Of a DNA stretch of 64,000 nt, positions 25,088 through 32,965 are shown piece after piece. Both the position numbers and the translations under genes were made by a program. The number at the start of each line of letters is the position of its first letter. Within the stretch, counting starts at the first letter, position 1. Origin of the DNA: Thalassospiraceae bacterium LMO-SO8 (GTDB lineage: Bacteria > Pseudomonadota > Alphaproteobacteria > Rhodospirillales > Casp-alpha2); the NCBI GenBank assembly GCA_031655335.1, contig CP134226.1, positions 3,592,001 to 3,656,000 on the forward strand, written 5' to 3'. The notes under the pieces were generated by a model. It was not told the DNA's origin. It saw only the letters and a list, made by a program, of their open reading frames with translations, and did not search any database.

Positions 25088-26179
25088 ATGAATCGCCGAG
25101 ACCTCTTGAAAGCCTCCGTCACCGCCGGGGCCGCCGCCGGCGGTCTGCTGGCCGCCCCGGCCATCGCCCGCGCCAAGGACACCTTCAACTGGAAGATGAC
25201 CAACATGTATCCGGCCGGCGCCCCCTTCTATACGGTCGGCCCGGGCAGCCCCACGGACTTCTGCGCGCGCGTCAAGGAAATGTCGGGCGGCCGCCTGAAC
25301 ATCCAGCACTTCGCCGCCGGCGAACTGATCCCGCCCAAGGAAGGTTTCGACGCCGTGCGCGCCGGCACCATCGAAATGAACGCCGGCAACGCCTATTACT
25401 GGGCCGGAAAGATCTTCGCCGCGCAATATTTCACCACCGTTCCCTTCGGCCTCAACTTCCAGGGCGTCAACGCCTGGATGTACCACGCGGGCGGCCTGGA
25501 GCTGTGGAACGAGGTCTATGCCGATTACGGCCTGACCGCCCTGCCCATGGGCAACACGGGCGTGCAGATGACCGGCTGGTTCAAGAAACCCATTGAATCC
25601 GTTAAGGATTTCGACGGCCTGAAGATGCGCATCCCGGGCCTCGCCGGCAAGGTCTACGAAAAGCTCGGCGTTGCCGTGAAGCTGCTGCCGGGCGGGGAGA
25701 TCTTCCCGGCGCTGGAACGCGGCGTGATCGACGCGGCCGAATTCGTCGGCCCCTTCCAGGACCGCCGCATGGGCCTGCACAAGGCCGCCAAGTACTACTA
25801 CACCACCGGCTGGCACGAGCCGTCCAACGTCACGGAACTGCTGATGAACAAGAAGTCCTGGGACAGCCTGCCCAAGGACCTTCAAGCCATCGTCAAGTCC
25901 TGCGCCCAGGCCTGCAACCTGGACAGCCACGCCTGGAGCGAGGCCAACAACGCCGACGCCCTGACGGATCTGGTGACCAACCACGGCGTCATCGCCCAAA
26001 CCCTGCCCGACGCGGTCGTCGCCGAGCTCAAGAAGCTGACCGAACAGGTTCTGGCGGAAAAGGCCGCCGCCGATCCGTTGACCAAGAAGGTCCACGACCA
26101 TTTCATGGCCTTCCGGGCCAAGCATCGGTCATGGGCCGCGATCTCGGAAAAGCCCTATCAGGGCATGATCTCTTCCTAA
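25088..26179 (+). CDS. dctP: TRAP transporter substrate-binding protein
   Basis: A 363-residue periplasmic receptor. The N-terminus carries a twin-arginine-type signal (MNRRDLLKASVTAGAAAGG, ending APAIARA). Body motifs include GLKMRIPGLAGKVYEKLGV and GEIFPALERGVIDAAEFVGPFQD, the region that in TakP-like receptors of 2-oxoacids and related monocarboxylates contacts metal and substrate. It would bind a small organic acid for the DctQM permease. The ATG at 25088 is chosen because the Tat motif starts there; the upstream frame to 25046 has no such motif. It is first in a dctPQM operon. Confidence 0.9.
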   Translation: MNRRDLLKASVTAGAAAGGLLAAPAIARAKDTFNWKMTNMYPAGAPFYTVGPGSPTDFCARVKEMSGGRLNIQHFAAGELIPPKEGFDAVRAGTIEMNAGNAYYWAGKIFAAQYFTTVPFGLNFQGVNAWMYHAGGLELWNEVYADYGLTALPMGNTGVQMTGWFKKPIESVKDFDGLKMRIPGLAGKVYEKLGVAVKLLPGGEIFPALERGVIDAAEFVGPFQDRRMGLHKAAKYYYTTGWHEPSNVTELLMNKKSWDSLPKDLQAIVKSCAQACNLDSHAWSEANNADALTDLVTNHGVIAQTLPDAVVAELKKLTEQVLAEKAAADPLTKKVHDHFMAFRAKHRSWAAISEKPYQGMISS

Positions 26180-26201
26180 CGCGGAACGGATAACCTTGCA
26201 C

Positions 26202-26744
26202 ATGCATCCACGCAGCCCCTCGGGCCTGCGGCGTCTCGAAGCGGCCCTGCTCATTCCCGTGGAATGGGCGGGCCGTCTCGCGGCCGTCTGCGGCCTGGTC
26301 ATGGTGTTCGTCGTCGCGGGCAACGTGCTCACCCGCTACGGCTTCAATCTCAGCTCCGTCGCCCTGCAGGAACTGGAATGGCATTTGGTCTCGCCCATCG
26401 CCCTGATTGGCATGTCCTACGCCATGCAGAAGGGCGAGCATGTGCGGGTGGATTTCCTCTACGCCCGCCTGCCCGCCCGGTGGCAGGCCGTGGTCGACCT
26501 GGTCACGGACTTTCTCGTGATCGGGGTTGCCGTCACCATCGTCGTGCTGTCCCTGCCCTATGTGCAGCAGTCCTATGGCATTCTTGAAGGCTCGCCCGAT
26601 CCGGGCGGCCTGCCGTACCGCTGGGTTCTGAAAGCCTTCATTCCCTTGGGCTTCGGCCTTTTGGGCCTACAGGCGATCAGCCAGGCCCTGGGCGCCCTCA
26701 CCACCTTCGCCGCCGCGCGCGCAGAGCAGGCTGCCGCGCAATGA
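26202..26744 (+). CDS. dctQ: TRAP transporter small permease
   Basis: A 180-residue membrane protein with four helices, matching the DctQ family: WAGRLAAVCGLVMVFVVAGNVLTRYG, then ALQELEWHLVSPIALIGMSYAM and EHVRVDFLY. It bridges the receptor and the large permease. A TTG six bases upstream (26196) is in frame; the ATG at 26202 is preferred. It overlaps dctM by 4 bases (ATGA), indicating translational coupling. Confidence 0.9.
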   Translation: MHPRSPSGLRRLEAALLIPVEWAGRLAAVCGLVMVFVVAGNVLTRYGFNLSSVALQELEWHLVSPIALIGMSYAMQKGEHVRVDFLYARLPARWQAVVDLVTDFLVIGVAVTIVVLSLPYVQQSYGILEGSPDPGGLPYRWVLKAFIPLGFGLLGLQAISQALGALTTFAAARAEQAAAQ

Positions 26745-28066
26745 CGGAAATGGAACTGCTCGCCATCGGCATGATCGGCGGCTTCTTCGGGCTTCTGGTG
26801 ATCGGCATCCCTGTCGCCATCTCGCTGGCCGTGTCGGGCCTGCTGTTCGGCTATCTGGGGTTCGGCACCAGCCTGTTCGGCCTGCTGCCGGGGCGCATTC
26901 ACGGCGTCGTCACCAATTACACCCTGCTGGCCCTGCCCCTGTTCATCTTCATGGGCGTGATGCTGGAAAAATCCCGCATGGCCGAGGACCTGATCGACGT
27001 CATCGGCCACGCCATGGGGCGGCTCCGGGGCGGCATGGGCCTCGCCATCGTCATCGTCGGCGTGCTGATGGGGGCGTCGTCGGGCATCGTGGGTGCCACG
27101 GTCGTCACCGTCGGTCTGTTGGCGCTCGGCCCCCTGGTGCGGCGCGGCTACGACAAGGGGCTCGCCTGCGGCACCATCTGCGCGTCCGGCACGCTCGGCC
27201 AGATCATCCCGCCCAGCCTGGTCCTGATCCTGTTGGCCGATATCCTGGGCCTGTCCGTGGGCACCCTGTTCGCCGCCGCCATGGTGCCGGGCCTGATGCT
27301 GGCAGGAATCCTGGCCCTTTACCTGCTGCTGGTCGGCTATTTCCGCCCTGACATGGCCCCCGCCATCCCCGAGGCCGAACGCGACGCCATGGGCCGGCGC
27401 GAACTGCTGATCAAGCTGGTGCAGGTCGTGCTGCCGCCCCTGGTGCTGATTTTCGCCGTTCTCGGCTCCATCGTCGGCGGCGTCGCGGCGCCGACGGAGG
27501 CCGCCTCCATGGGCGCCCTCGGCTCCCTCATCCTGGCCCTCATGGGCGGGCGGCTGAACCTGCGCGTCCTGGCCGACGTGTGCAAAAGCACGCTTTTGAC
27601 CTCGGCCATGGTGTTCTTCATCCTGATCTGCGCCCAGCCCTTCGGCCTGGCGTTCCGGGGCCTCGGCGGCGAACACCTGGTCGGCTACATGTTCGACTTC
27701 ATCCCGGGCGGCGTGACCGCCGACCTGCTGTTCATGATGGCGGTGATCTTCGTGCTGGGCTTCTTCCTGGAATGGATCGAGATTTCCTACATCGCCCTGC
27801 CCCTGTTCCTGCCCGTGTTCGCCCATTCGGGCGTCGACATGGTGTGGCTCGCGATCCTGGTCGCCATGAACCTGCAGACATCGTTCCTCACGCCGCCCTT
27901 CGGCTGGGCCCTGTTCTTCCTCAAGGGCGTGGCGCCGCCGGACATCACCACCGGCGACATCTACCGGGGCGTCATTCCGTTCATCGCCTTGCAGATGGTG
28001 GCGCTGGGCCTGCTGTTCGCCTTCCCGGAAATCGCGACCTGGCTGCCCAAGGCCATCGGCTGGTGA
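26741..28066 (+). CDS. dctM: TRAP transporter large permease
   Basis: A 441-residue protein with about 12 helices. It has the DctM signatures GIPVAISLAVSGLLFGYLG near the start, SSGIVGATVVTVGLLALGPL, the IPPSLVLILLADI element and a closing NLQTSFLTPPFGWALFFLKG. It forms the sodium-driven translocation channel with DctQ. It ends 15 bases before the convergent oxygenase gene. Confidence 0.92.
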   Translation: MTEMELLAIGMIGGFFGLLVIGIPVAISLAVSGLLFGYLGFGTSLFGLLPGRIHGVVTNYTLLALPLFIFMGVMLEKSRMAEDLIDVIGHAMGRLRGGMGLAIVIVGVLMGASSGIVGATVVTVGLLALGPLVRRGYDKGLACGTICASGTLGQIIPPSLVLILLADILGLSVGTLFAAAMVPGLMLAGILALYLLLVGYFRPDMAPAIPEAERDAMGRRELLIKLVQVVLPPLVLIFAVLGSIVGGVAAPTEAASMGALGSLILALMGGRLNLRVLADVCKSTLLTSAMVFFILICAQPFGLAFRGLGGEHLVGYMFDFIPGGVTADLLFMMAVIFVLGFFLEWIEISYIALPLFLPVFAHSGVDMVWLAILVAMNLQTSFLTPPFGWALFFLKGVAPPDITTGDIYRGVIPFIALQMVALGLLFAFPEIATWLPKAIGW

Positions 28067-28081
28067 CGCGAAGCGGCGGGG

Positions 28082-28720
28082 TTACTGCGACGGCCGGTAG
28101 TGGTCCTGCCACTTGAGCACGATGTTGAAGCTGACCGAGACCCGGGTGTCCTTGGACAGGTTCGGGTGGATGAAGTGGCTGAGAAAGGCCGGCCACATCA
28201 TCAAGAGGCCCGGTTCCGGCAGCACCGTGAATTCGGGGTCGACGTAGGGGTCCTTGGCGATCGCCGTCATGTTCACGCCCGGGCGCGGGTCGTAGAACGT
28301 GATGTGCGAGGGGCGCAGGTCGGCGCGGTTGCGCATGGGCTCCTTCGCCCCCGGCATCTTCAGGTAATAGGTCCCGGACAGGTAGGCCCCCGGGTGATTA
28401 TGGGCGTCGTGGTAATCGCCCAGTCGGTTGATGTTGGGCCAGCCCTGGATGGTCCACTTCACGTCGTAGTCGATGCCGATGGCGCGCAGATAATCAACCA
28501 CGGTCAGGTTGATCTGTTCGCGCAGCCAGCCGACGGCGGGATCGTCCAGATTGAAGAAATCGGGGGCCAGGTAGTCCGTGGTCAGGTTCTTGTTCGCCCG
28601 CTCCATGTCGCGGATCAGCTTGACCAGGGCCTGGGTCGGTTCCTCGAAACCCGGCAGGTGGCGGCGCACCAGCTTGGTCGGCCACAGGTCGAGGATGCCG
28701 TCTTGAGAAGTGTCCGTCAT
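28082..28720 (-). CDS. Putative 2OG-Fe(II) oxygenase (TIGR02466-like)
   Basis: A 212-residue protein opening LDLWPTKLVRRHLPGFEEPTQAL, with the core NRLGDYHDAHNHPGAYLSGTYYLK near residue 120 supplying HxH-like iron ligands, FYDPRPG in the middle, and a distal His and Arg in SHFIHPNLSKDTRVSVSFNI. This matches the arrangement of the TIGR02466 family of predicted 2-oxoglutarate/iron oxygenases, where the product is unknown. The iron-ligand assignment is inferred from spacing. No ribosome binding site is obvious before 28720. Confidence 0.8.
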   Translation of the reverse strand: MTDTSQDGILDLWPTKLVRRHLPGFEEPTQALVKLIRDMERANKNLTTDYLAPDFFNLDDPAVGWLREQINLTVVDYLRAIGIDYDVKWTIQGWPNINRLGDYHDAHNHPGAYLSGTYYLKMPGAKEPMRNRADLRPSHITFYDPRPGVNMTAIAKDPYVDPEFTVLPEPGLLMMWPAFLSHFIHPNLSKDTRVSVSFNIVLKWQDHYRPSQ

Positions 28721-28761
28721 GGGAGGCCGGGCATATCAGGCGCAGGCCGCACGGCGTCGGG

Positions 28762-28920
28762 TTAGAAGCATCCCAGGCCGTACAGGCTGTTCTGAACCAC
28801 CTTGAGGGCGTTCACCTCCAGGCTTTTGGCCAGCACGAAGGCCCCCGCGTCCATCAGTTCGGGCGCGAAGATCACGGTGGCCATGCCGACCAGGGCGGCG
28901 AGTGCGATTTGCCGTTGCAT
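28762..28920 (-). CDS. Possible small membrane or secreted protein (52 aa)
   Basis: The frame starting MQRQIALAALVGMATVIFAP has a hydrophobic N-terminus and ends SLYGLGCF. A GGCGGG just before the ATG at 28920 could serve as ribosome binding site; upstream in-frame starts are 28929 and 28956. The hydrophobic start followed by a short amphipathic tail is like many small alphaproteobacterial secreted proteins, but there is no family match I can name. It is weakly supported. Confidence 0.4.
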   Translation of the reverse strand: MQRQIALAALVGMATVIFAPELMDAGAFVLAKSLEVNALKVVQNSLYGLGCF

Positions 28921-29069
28921 GCCCGCCATAATATGGCCGAACGCCGCGCGATCCAAGAAAAATGGCGGCCCCGGGGTGGCCCACGGTCACGCTTTCGCGA
29001 GACCGCATGGATATCGCGGGCGAATCTCCTATATGCTGAACCACACACGGATTTTCGAGGATCACCGCC

Positions 29070-29726
29070 ATGTTTTCCCTGTTCAAGACGCCGAACAAAT
29101 CTGAACTGCCGACCGCCGCTCAGGCCCTGCCCGGGCGCGACACGCCGATCCCCACGTCCGAATTCCACGTCGTCACCGGCAACCGCATCAAACCGCCGTT
29201 TCCCGACGGCATGGAAACGGCGGTGTTCGGCATGGGCTGTTTCTGGGGGGCGGAGCGCATGTTCTGGCAGACGCCCGGCGTCTGGACCACGGCGGTGGGA
29301 TACGGCGCCGGGTTCACCCCCAATCCGACCTATCAGGAGGTCTGCACCGGCCAGACCGGCCATAACGAGATCCTGCTCGCCGTCTACGACACGGCCAAGG
29401 CGAGCTTCGAGGACATGCTGAAGGTGTTCTGGGAAAACCACGACCCGACCCAGGGCATGGGCCAGGGCAACGACCGGGGCACGCAGTACCGCTCCGGCAT
29501 CTACGTGAATTCGCCCGACCAGCGCCGCGCCGCCGAGGCCTCGCTGAAGGCCTATCAGAAGAAACTCACCGACGCGGGCTACGGCAAGATCACGACCGAG
29601 ATCAAGGATGCGGGGCCGTTCTATTACGCCGAGGACGTCCACCAGCAGTACCTGGCCAAGAACCCCCGGGGCTATTGCGGGTTGGGCGGTACGGGCATCG
29701 CCTGCCCGATCGGCCTGAACGCCTAG
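29070..29726 (+). CDS. msrA: Peptide-methionine (S)-S-oxide reductase
   Basis: A 218-residue MsrA. The catalytic motif [11 protein letters not shown] lies near residue 52, followed by [25 protein letters not shown], the [23 protein letters not shown] core, and a C-terminal resolving-Cys region ([16 protein letters not shown]). It reduces methionine-S-sulfoxide in free and protein form. The 40-residue N-terminal extension before the catalytic domain is normal for longer MsrA. It is monocistronic by position. Confidence 0.95.
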   Translation: MFSLFKTPNKSELPTAAQALPGRDTPIPTSEFHVVTGNRIKPPFPDGMETAVFGMGCFWGAERMFWQTPGVWTTAVGYGAGFTPNPTYQEVCTGQTGHNEILLAVYDTAKASFEDMLKVFWENHDPTQGMGQGNDRGTQYRSGIYVNSPDQRRAAEASLKAYQKKLTDAGYGKITTEIKDAGPFYYAEDVHQQYLAKNPRGYCGLGGTGIACPIGLNA

Positions 29727-29836
29727 CCGCGCCGCCCCCCGGTCGTCTATGACCCATGTCCAGGGTGTGACTTTCATCACTTTCCCCTGAGCTTCCCTAT
29801 ATTATTTTGATATCGAAATAAAAAGGGGGAACCCCA

Positions 29837-29854
29837 ATGAGGAAAGGACCATGA
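29837..29854 (+). CDS. Candidate 5-codon leader ORF (MRKGP)
   Basis: ATG at 29837 is preceded by AAGGGGGA and encodes M-R-K-G-P before TGA at 29852-29854. The stop overlaps the ATG of the next gene as ATGA, and the same GGAAAGGA bases that encode its codons form the ribosome binding site of that gene. It may be a coupling leader; chance is possible at this length. Confidence 0.35.
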   Translation: MRKGP

Positions 29855-30144
29855 CCATGACGAAGCTCCTTGTGTCGGACGACAACCCCAACGGCGCCAA
29901 GCTGGAGGACATTATCCGCATCCTGCGCAACGACATCATCGCGCGGTGCAATGTTTCCGTCGCCACCCATGAACGGGAGACGGAGAAGGTCGTCGCCAAT
30001 AACATGCGCATCCTCAACCTGCTGACGGAATGCATCGACCTGGCCGAGGCCTCGACGGACATCCTGGTCCAGGCCTACGGCGTCGAGCAGGCCGCCAAGG
30101 GCATCGCCCGGCGCCCCGAGGCGGTCCAGAACGACGCGGCATAA
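29851..30144 (+). CDS. Hypothetical small helical protein (97 aa)
   Basis: Starts MTMTKLLVSDDNPNGAKLED after a strong AAAGGA, 4 bases before the ATG. The body is helical and acidic, with no cysteines beyond two and no membrane segment. The sequence NNMRILNLLTECIDLAE looks like a dimerisation helix. I recognise no family. The upstream bases 29795-29836 are AT-rich and could hold a promoter. It is a single gene between msrA and the NIPSNAP gene. Confidence 0.65.
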   Translation: MTMTKLLVSDDNPNGAKLEDIIRILRNDIIARCNVSVATHERETEKVVANNMRILNLLTECIDLAEASTDILVQAYGVEQAAKGIARRPEAVQNDAA

Positions 30145-30373
30145 GTCGCCAACTCCGCGCATGGAAGGTGGAAATCGACCTCCGCCCCGCGATCAATACC
30201 GCCCCTAGGTCTTTTCAATAACTTTCTGAAAATGTGGGGTTTTCACACGCAGGGAAAAGCGCGGCATGGCTTCCCGTTATCCCGAACCGGCGGGGAACGC
30301 CATATCGGCGTAGACGCCGGGGGGCGAATGACGGCACTCTCGAACAAGGCGTTTTAGAGAAGAGAGAGCCTTC
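30145..30373. other. Intergenic stretch without identified gene
   Basis: These 229 bases hold no supported frame. There is an AT-rich patch at about 30211-30240 and a small GGCGT/ACGCC hairpin near 30315, and the GAGAG ribosome binding site of the NIPSNAP gene is at the right end. It probably contains that gene's promoter. Confidence 0.5.
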
Positions 30374-30700
30374 ATGATCCACGAACTGAGAATTTACCAC
30401 TGCGCGCCGGGGCGCCTGCCTGCCCTGTTGAATCGTTTTGCGTCAACCACCCTGGGCATCTGGGACCGTCACGGCATTCGTCAGGCCGGGTTCTGGACGA
30501 CCGAGATCGGTCCGGAAAACCATGCCCTGTACTATCTGCTGGAATGGGAATCCCTGGCCGAGCGCGAGCAGAAATGGAACGCCTTCCAGGCCGATCCGGA
30601 ATGGATCGCCAAGCGGGCCGAATCCGAAAAGGACGGTCCCATCGTCGCCACCATCGAAAACATGATCCTCAAGCCGACGGCATTCTCGGCCGTCAAATAG
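30374..30700 (+). CDS. NIPSNAP family protein
   Basis: A 108-residue protein of the dimeric ferredoxin-like fold: IHELRIYHCAPGRLPALLNRF at the start, GFWTTEIGPENHALYYLLEWE in the middle and IENMILKPTAFS at the end. NIPSNAP proteins are small cytoplasmic proteins without an assigned bacterial function, though some related folds are monooxygenases or lyases. The start follows GAGAGAG. The length is normal for the bacterial single-domain form. Confidence 0.88.
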   Translation: MIHELRIYHCAPGRLPALLNRFASTTLGIWDRHGIRQAGFWTTEIGPENHALYYLLEWESLAEREQKWNAFQADPEWIAKRAESEKDGPIVATIENMILKPTAFSAVK

Positions 30701-30777
30701 GCTGAAATCCGCCTGACGGGACGATTGCGGGGGGCGCGGAAGCGCCCCCTTTCGCATTGGCCGCCCCGCAAGGCGCG

Positions 30778-31146
30778 CTATTTGGAGGCTTTGAACCGCG
30801 ACAGATCGGCAAATGCCGCGACCGCCGCGCTGGCGATGACGGTTTCGTACCCGCGCTCGGGATACGGCACGTTCAGGCCGCCCTTGACGACGCGGACCGT
30901 TGCCTTGCCGTGGGGCAGCATGGCCTGCACGGCATCGACGTCGACCGCCGACGGGTCCTGCACGCCGATCGTCACCTCGACGGTCATATCGGCATCCGGG
31001 TCCATGCCCAATTCGCGCATGACCGACAAGCTTGAATGATGGATGGCGTCATCGACGGCGCGGCAGGCGGCTTTGGTATAGTTGCCGCCGCGCAGCGAGA
31101 CGCCGGAGCCCATTTCCAAAATCACGCGGTCCAGTTTCTTGCTCAT
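30778..31146 (-). CDS. Lin0512 family protein, copy 2
   Basis: A 122-residue protein starting MSKKLDRVILEMGSGVSLRGG, with VDDAIHHSSLS and MTVEVTIGVQDP. It is clearly homologous to the preceding gene: shared pattern MG.G....G...TKAA.RAV.DA and VEVTIG..... The family (Lin0512/TIGR02058) is of unknown function, small and cytoplasmic. It overlaps the upstream paralogue by 4 bases (ATGA), so the two are translated together and may form a heteromer. Confidence 0.85.
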   Translation of the reverse strand: MSKKLDRVILEMGSGVSLRGGNYTKAACRAVDDAIHHSSLSVMRELGMDPDADMTVEVTIGVQDPSAVDVDAVQAMLPHGKATVRVVKGGLNVPYPERGYETVIASAAVAAFADLSRFKASK

Positions 31147-31508
31147 TGGGCGGCCTCCAGGACGTCGTCGGAGACCTCCATGCGAACCACAACGGCGGCA
31201 TGGGCCAGCAAGGTCGAATCCTCGCCGTCCGGTGTCGCGATTTCCAATCCCCCCTCCTGGCAGGTCACGGTGACCTGGCCGTAGGGAAAGACGGCCGCGA
31301 CGGCAGCCTTGTCGATGGTCTCGGGACGGGGGGCGCCGATGGTCACCTCGATGACCATGTTGTCACGCGGCTGCCCCAGGGCATCGGCGATCTGCAGGAA
31401 ATTCCGCCACAGCGCGTCACGCACCGCGCGTTCGGCGGCCTTGGTGCTGTCCGCGCCGTGGATATCGGTCCCCTGCCCCATTTGCAGAACCATGCGTTTC
31501 AAGCTCAC
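31143..31508 (-). CDS. Lin0512 family protein, copy 1
   Basis: A 121-residue protein starting with GTG at 31508 (MSLKRMVLQMGQGTDIHGAD), GGAG about 9 bases upstream. It shares with its partner the N-terminal strand-and-helix with TKAAERAVRDALWRNFLQ and the strand MVIEVTIGAPRPETID. The function of the family is unknown. It is first of the two-gene unit and sits just downstream of the tRNA-Arg gene on the same strand. Confidence 0.85.
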   Translation of the reverse strand: MSLKRMVLQMGQGTDIHGADSTKAAERAVRDALWRNFLQIADALGQPRDNMVIEVTIGAPRPETIDKAAVAAVFPYGQVTVTCQEGGLEIATPDGEDSTLLAHAAVVVRMEVSDDVLEAAQ

Positions 31509-31541
31509 CGCGACCCACTCCGTTTAAATCATTGATATAAT

Positions 31542-31618
31542 TGGCGACCCCGGCAGGACTCGAACCTGCAACCTGCTGCTTAGAAGGCAGCTGCTCTATC
31601 CAGTTGAGCTACGGAGTC
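31542..31618 (-). tRNA. tRNA-Arg(TCT)
   Basis: A 77-base cloverleaf on the minus strand. The acceptor GACTCCG pairs with CGGGGTC (one G-T), the discriminator is G and CCA is encoded (31544-31542). The D arm contains TAGCTCAACTGGATAGAGC; the anticodon stem CTGCC/GGCAG-type closes the loop CTTCTAA, anticodon TCT; the T arm is GCAGGTTCGAGTCCTGC. The CCA end lies 34 bases before the Lin0512 pair. Confidence 0.95.
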
Positions 31619-31662
31619 CCCGGCGGACGACACGCCGGAGACACGGCCCGGCGCAGCCCCAT

Positions 31663-31971
31663 TCAGTGGGTCCAGACGCCGACCTTGTCGAAGGCGAAGT
31701 TGTCGGAATAGCTCTTCGGCTTGACGCGGCGGGCATGGGGCTCGATCACCTTGTAGATCAGGCCGTTCTTCTTGGCGTAGTCGACGGCTTCTTCCTTGCT
31801 GTCGAACTTAAGCCGCAGCTGGCCGCGGGTGTCGCCCGAGCCGATCCAGCCCATCAGGGGATCGGCGACGCGGGGTTCCGCCGGCTCGTATTCCAGTATC
31901 CAGCGCCGGGTTTTGCCCCGGCCGGACTGCATGGCGTTCTTCGCCGGCTGAAAAATGCGCGCTTCGCTCAT
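31663..31971 (-). CDS. NADH dehydrogenase accessory subunit, NDUFS4-like (ETC complex I subunit)
   Basis: A 102-residue protein, MSEARIFQPAKNAMQSGRGK, with WILEYEPAEPRVADPLMGW, GSGDTRGQLRLKFDSKEEAVDYA and PKSYSDNFAFDKVGVW. These are the hallmarks of the NDUFS4/AQDQ family, an accessory subunit of respiratory complex I found in alphaproteobacteria and mitochondria. It stabilises the NADH-oxidising arm. The start at 31971 is favoured by GGGAAG and family alignment, though an in-frame ATG at 31986 exists. The nuo operon itself is not in this window. Confidence 0.88.
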   Translation of the reverse strand: MSEARIFQPAKNAMQSGRGKTRRWILEYEPAEPRVADPLMGWIGSGDTRGQLRLKFDSKEEAVDYAKKNGLIYKVIEPHARRVKPKSYSDNFAFDKVGVWTH

Positions 31972-32114
31972 CTTCCCAATTCCCATCCTGGCGCGGCCGA
32001 TTGCCGCGCGTTCTAAGGTCTTCTATGCGGCCATCGGGCCGTCCCGTCAACGCTCACATGGACCGGCCACATGGACGGACCGGCGCGGCCCTCCCGGACC
32101 CCCTGCCCGGGTAC

Positions 32115-32191
32115 TGGTCGGGGCGACTGGATTCGAACCAGCGACATCGTGCTCCCAAAGCACGCACTCTACCAGGCTGAGCTACGCCCCG
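32115..32191 (-). tRNA. tRNA-Pro(TGG)
   Basis: A 77-base cloverleaf on the minus strand: acceptor CGGGGCG/CGCCCCG perfectly paired, discriminator A, encoded CCA (32117-32115). The anticodon stem CGTGC/GCACG has loop TTTGGGA, anticodon TGG, and the T arm is CTGGTTCGAATCCAG. It lies between the NDUFS4-like and DUF192 genes on the same strand. Confidence 0.96.
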
Positions 32192-32238
32192 ACGCGGGGG
32201 AAACCTATGATTTAAGCCTGCCCAAGGCAAGCACGCGG

Positions 32239-32745
32239 TTAGCGGAAGATCGCGTGATCGACCCGGTCGCCGACGCGGATGCCGAGCCGCGCCACGGTCC
32301 CGGCGGCGACCTCGAGCACGGCGCGGTTGCGCTCCGGCGCCTCGATGGTCTCCAGGGACTGCGGCGTCGTGCGTTCGCGGATGAATCCGATGCGCCCGTC
32401 CGCGCCGATGAACAGCATGTCGAGCGGAATAAAGGTGTTGCGCATCCACATGGAGATGTAGATCTCGCGGCCGAAGTCGAACAGCATGCCGCGGTCCGGA
32501 GCCAGGTCGCGGCGGTACATCAGGCCGAGGGCGCGCTGCGCGTCGTCGACCGCGACCTCGACCTTGAATGGATATGCGCCGTTCGCCGTATGCACGACCA
32601 CTTCGGATTCGGCGAATCCGACCGCCCGGCCGTCCGCCTGCGCGGCCATGCCGCCCAAAACGACGCAAAGCACCGCCAATACCGCGCCAAAACGCAGGCG
32701 CGCGCGGCGCGGGATTTTCCACGATCCGAAAATCTTGTCGGTCAT
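32239..32745 (-). CDS. DUF192 family secreted protein
   Basis: A 168-residue protein with an N-terminal signal or anchor (RLRFGAVLAVLCVVLGGMAAQA) and the DUF192 core: VEVAVDDAQRALGLMYRRDL, MLFDFGREIYISMWMRNTFIPLDMLFI, GRIGFIRE and VLEVAAGTVARLGIRVGD. The family is periplasmic or extracytoplasmic with unknown function. The frame runs back to 32991, but the start at 32745 gives the expected signal peptide. Divergent from mrpE. Confidence 0.87.
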   Translation of the reverse strand: MTDKIFGSWKIPRRARLRFGAVLAVLCVVLGGMAAQADGRAVGFAESEVVVHTANGAYPFKVEVAVDDAQRALGLMYRRDLAPDRGMLFDFGREIYISMWMRNTFIPLDMLFIGADGRIGFIRERTTPQSLETIEAPERNRAVLEVAAGTVARLGIRVGDRVDHAIFR

Positions 32746-32799
32746 TCCACGCCCATCGCACCTATTAATAATACAGCTTCCCTGAATTTCCGCCGCCCC

Positions 32800-32813
32800 T
32801 GGTATACCAGAGC
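32800..32813. promoter_or_regulatory. Candidate operator, copy 1 (TGGTATACC motif)
   Basis: TGGTATACCAGAGC contains the palindrome TGGTATACCA. A second copy with 13 of 14 bases identical lies 74 bases downstream. Dyads around GTATAC are typical of GntR/FCD-family regulators; the protein that binds is not identified here. Confidence 0.5.
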
Positions 32814-32873
32814 GAACGTCCTTGTTATTCCATGAAATTATGCCCATTTTGTTGTCACGTCGATGGCTTTGGG

Positions 32874-32887
32874 TGGTATACCTGAGC
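32874..32887. promoter_or_regulatory. Candidate operator, copy 2 (TGGTATACC motif)
   Basis: TGGTATACCTGAGC shares 13 of 14 bases with the copy at 32800 and keeps the palindromic core GGTATACC. It lies 79 bases before the mrpE start, where a regulator could control the antiporter operon or the divergent DUF192 gene. Confidence 0.5.
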
Positions 32888-32965
32888 CTTGGATATCGTT
32901 GCGGTCGGTGCCGCCCATCAACGGCGCGGCAATACCGGACAGGGGAAGAACGGGGGAACGTTCCA

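Noticed and set aside
31542-32191. tRNA genes as possible island attachment sites.
   Set aside because: No integrase, no direct repeat of a tRNA 3' end and no compositional change were seen near either tRNA.
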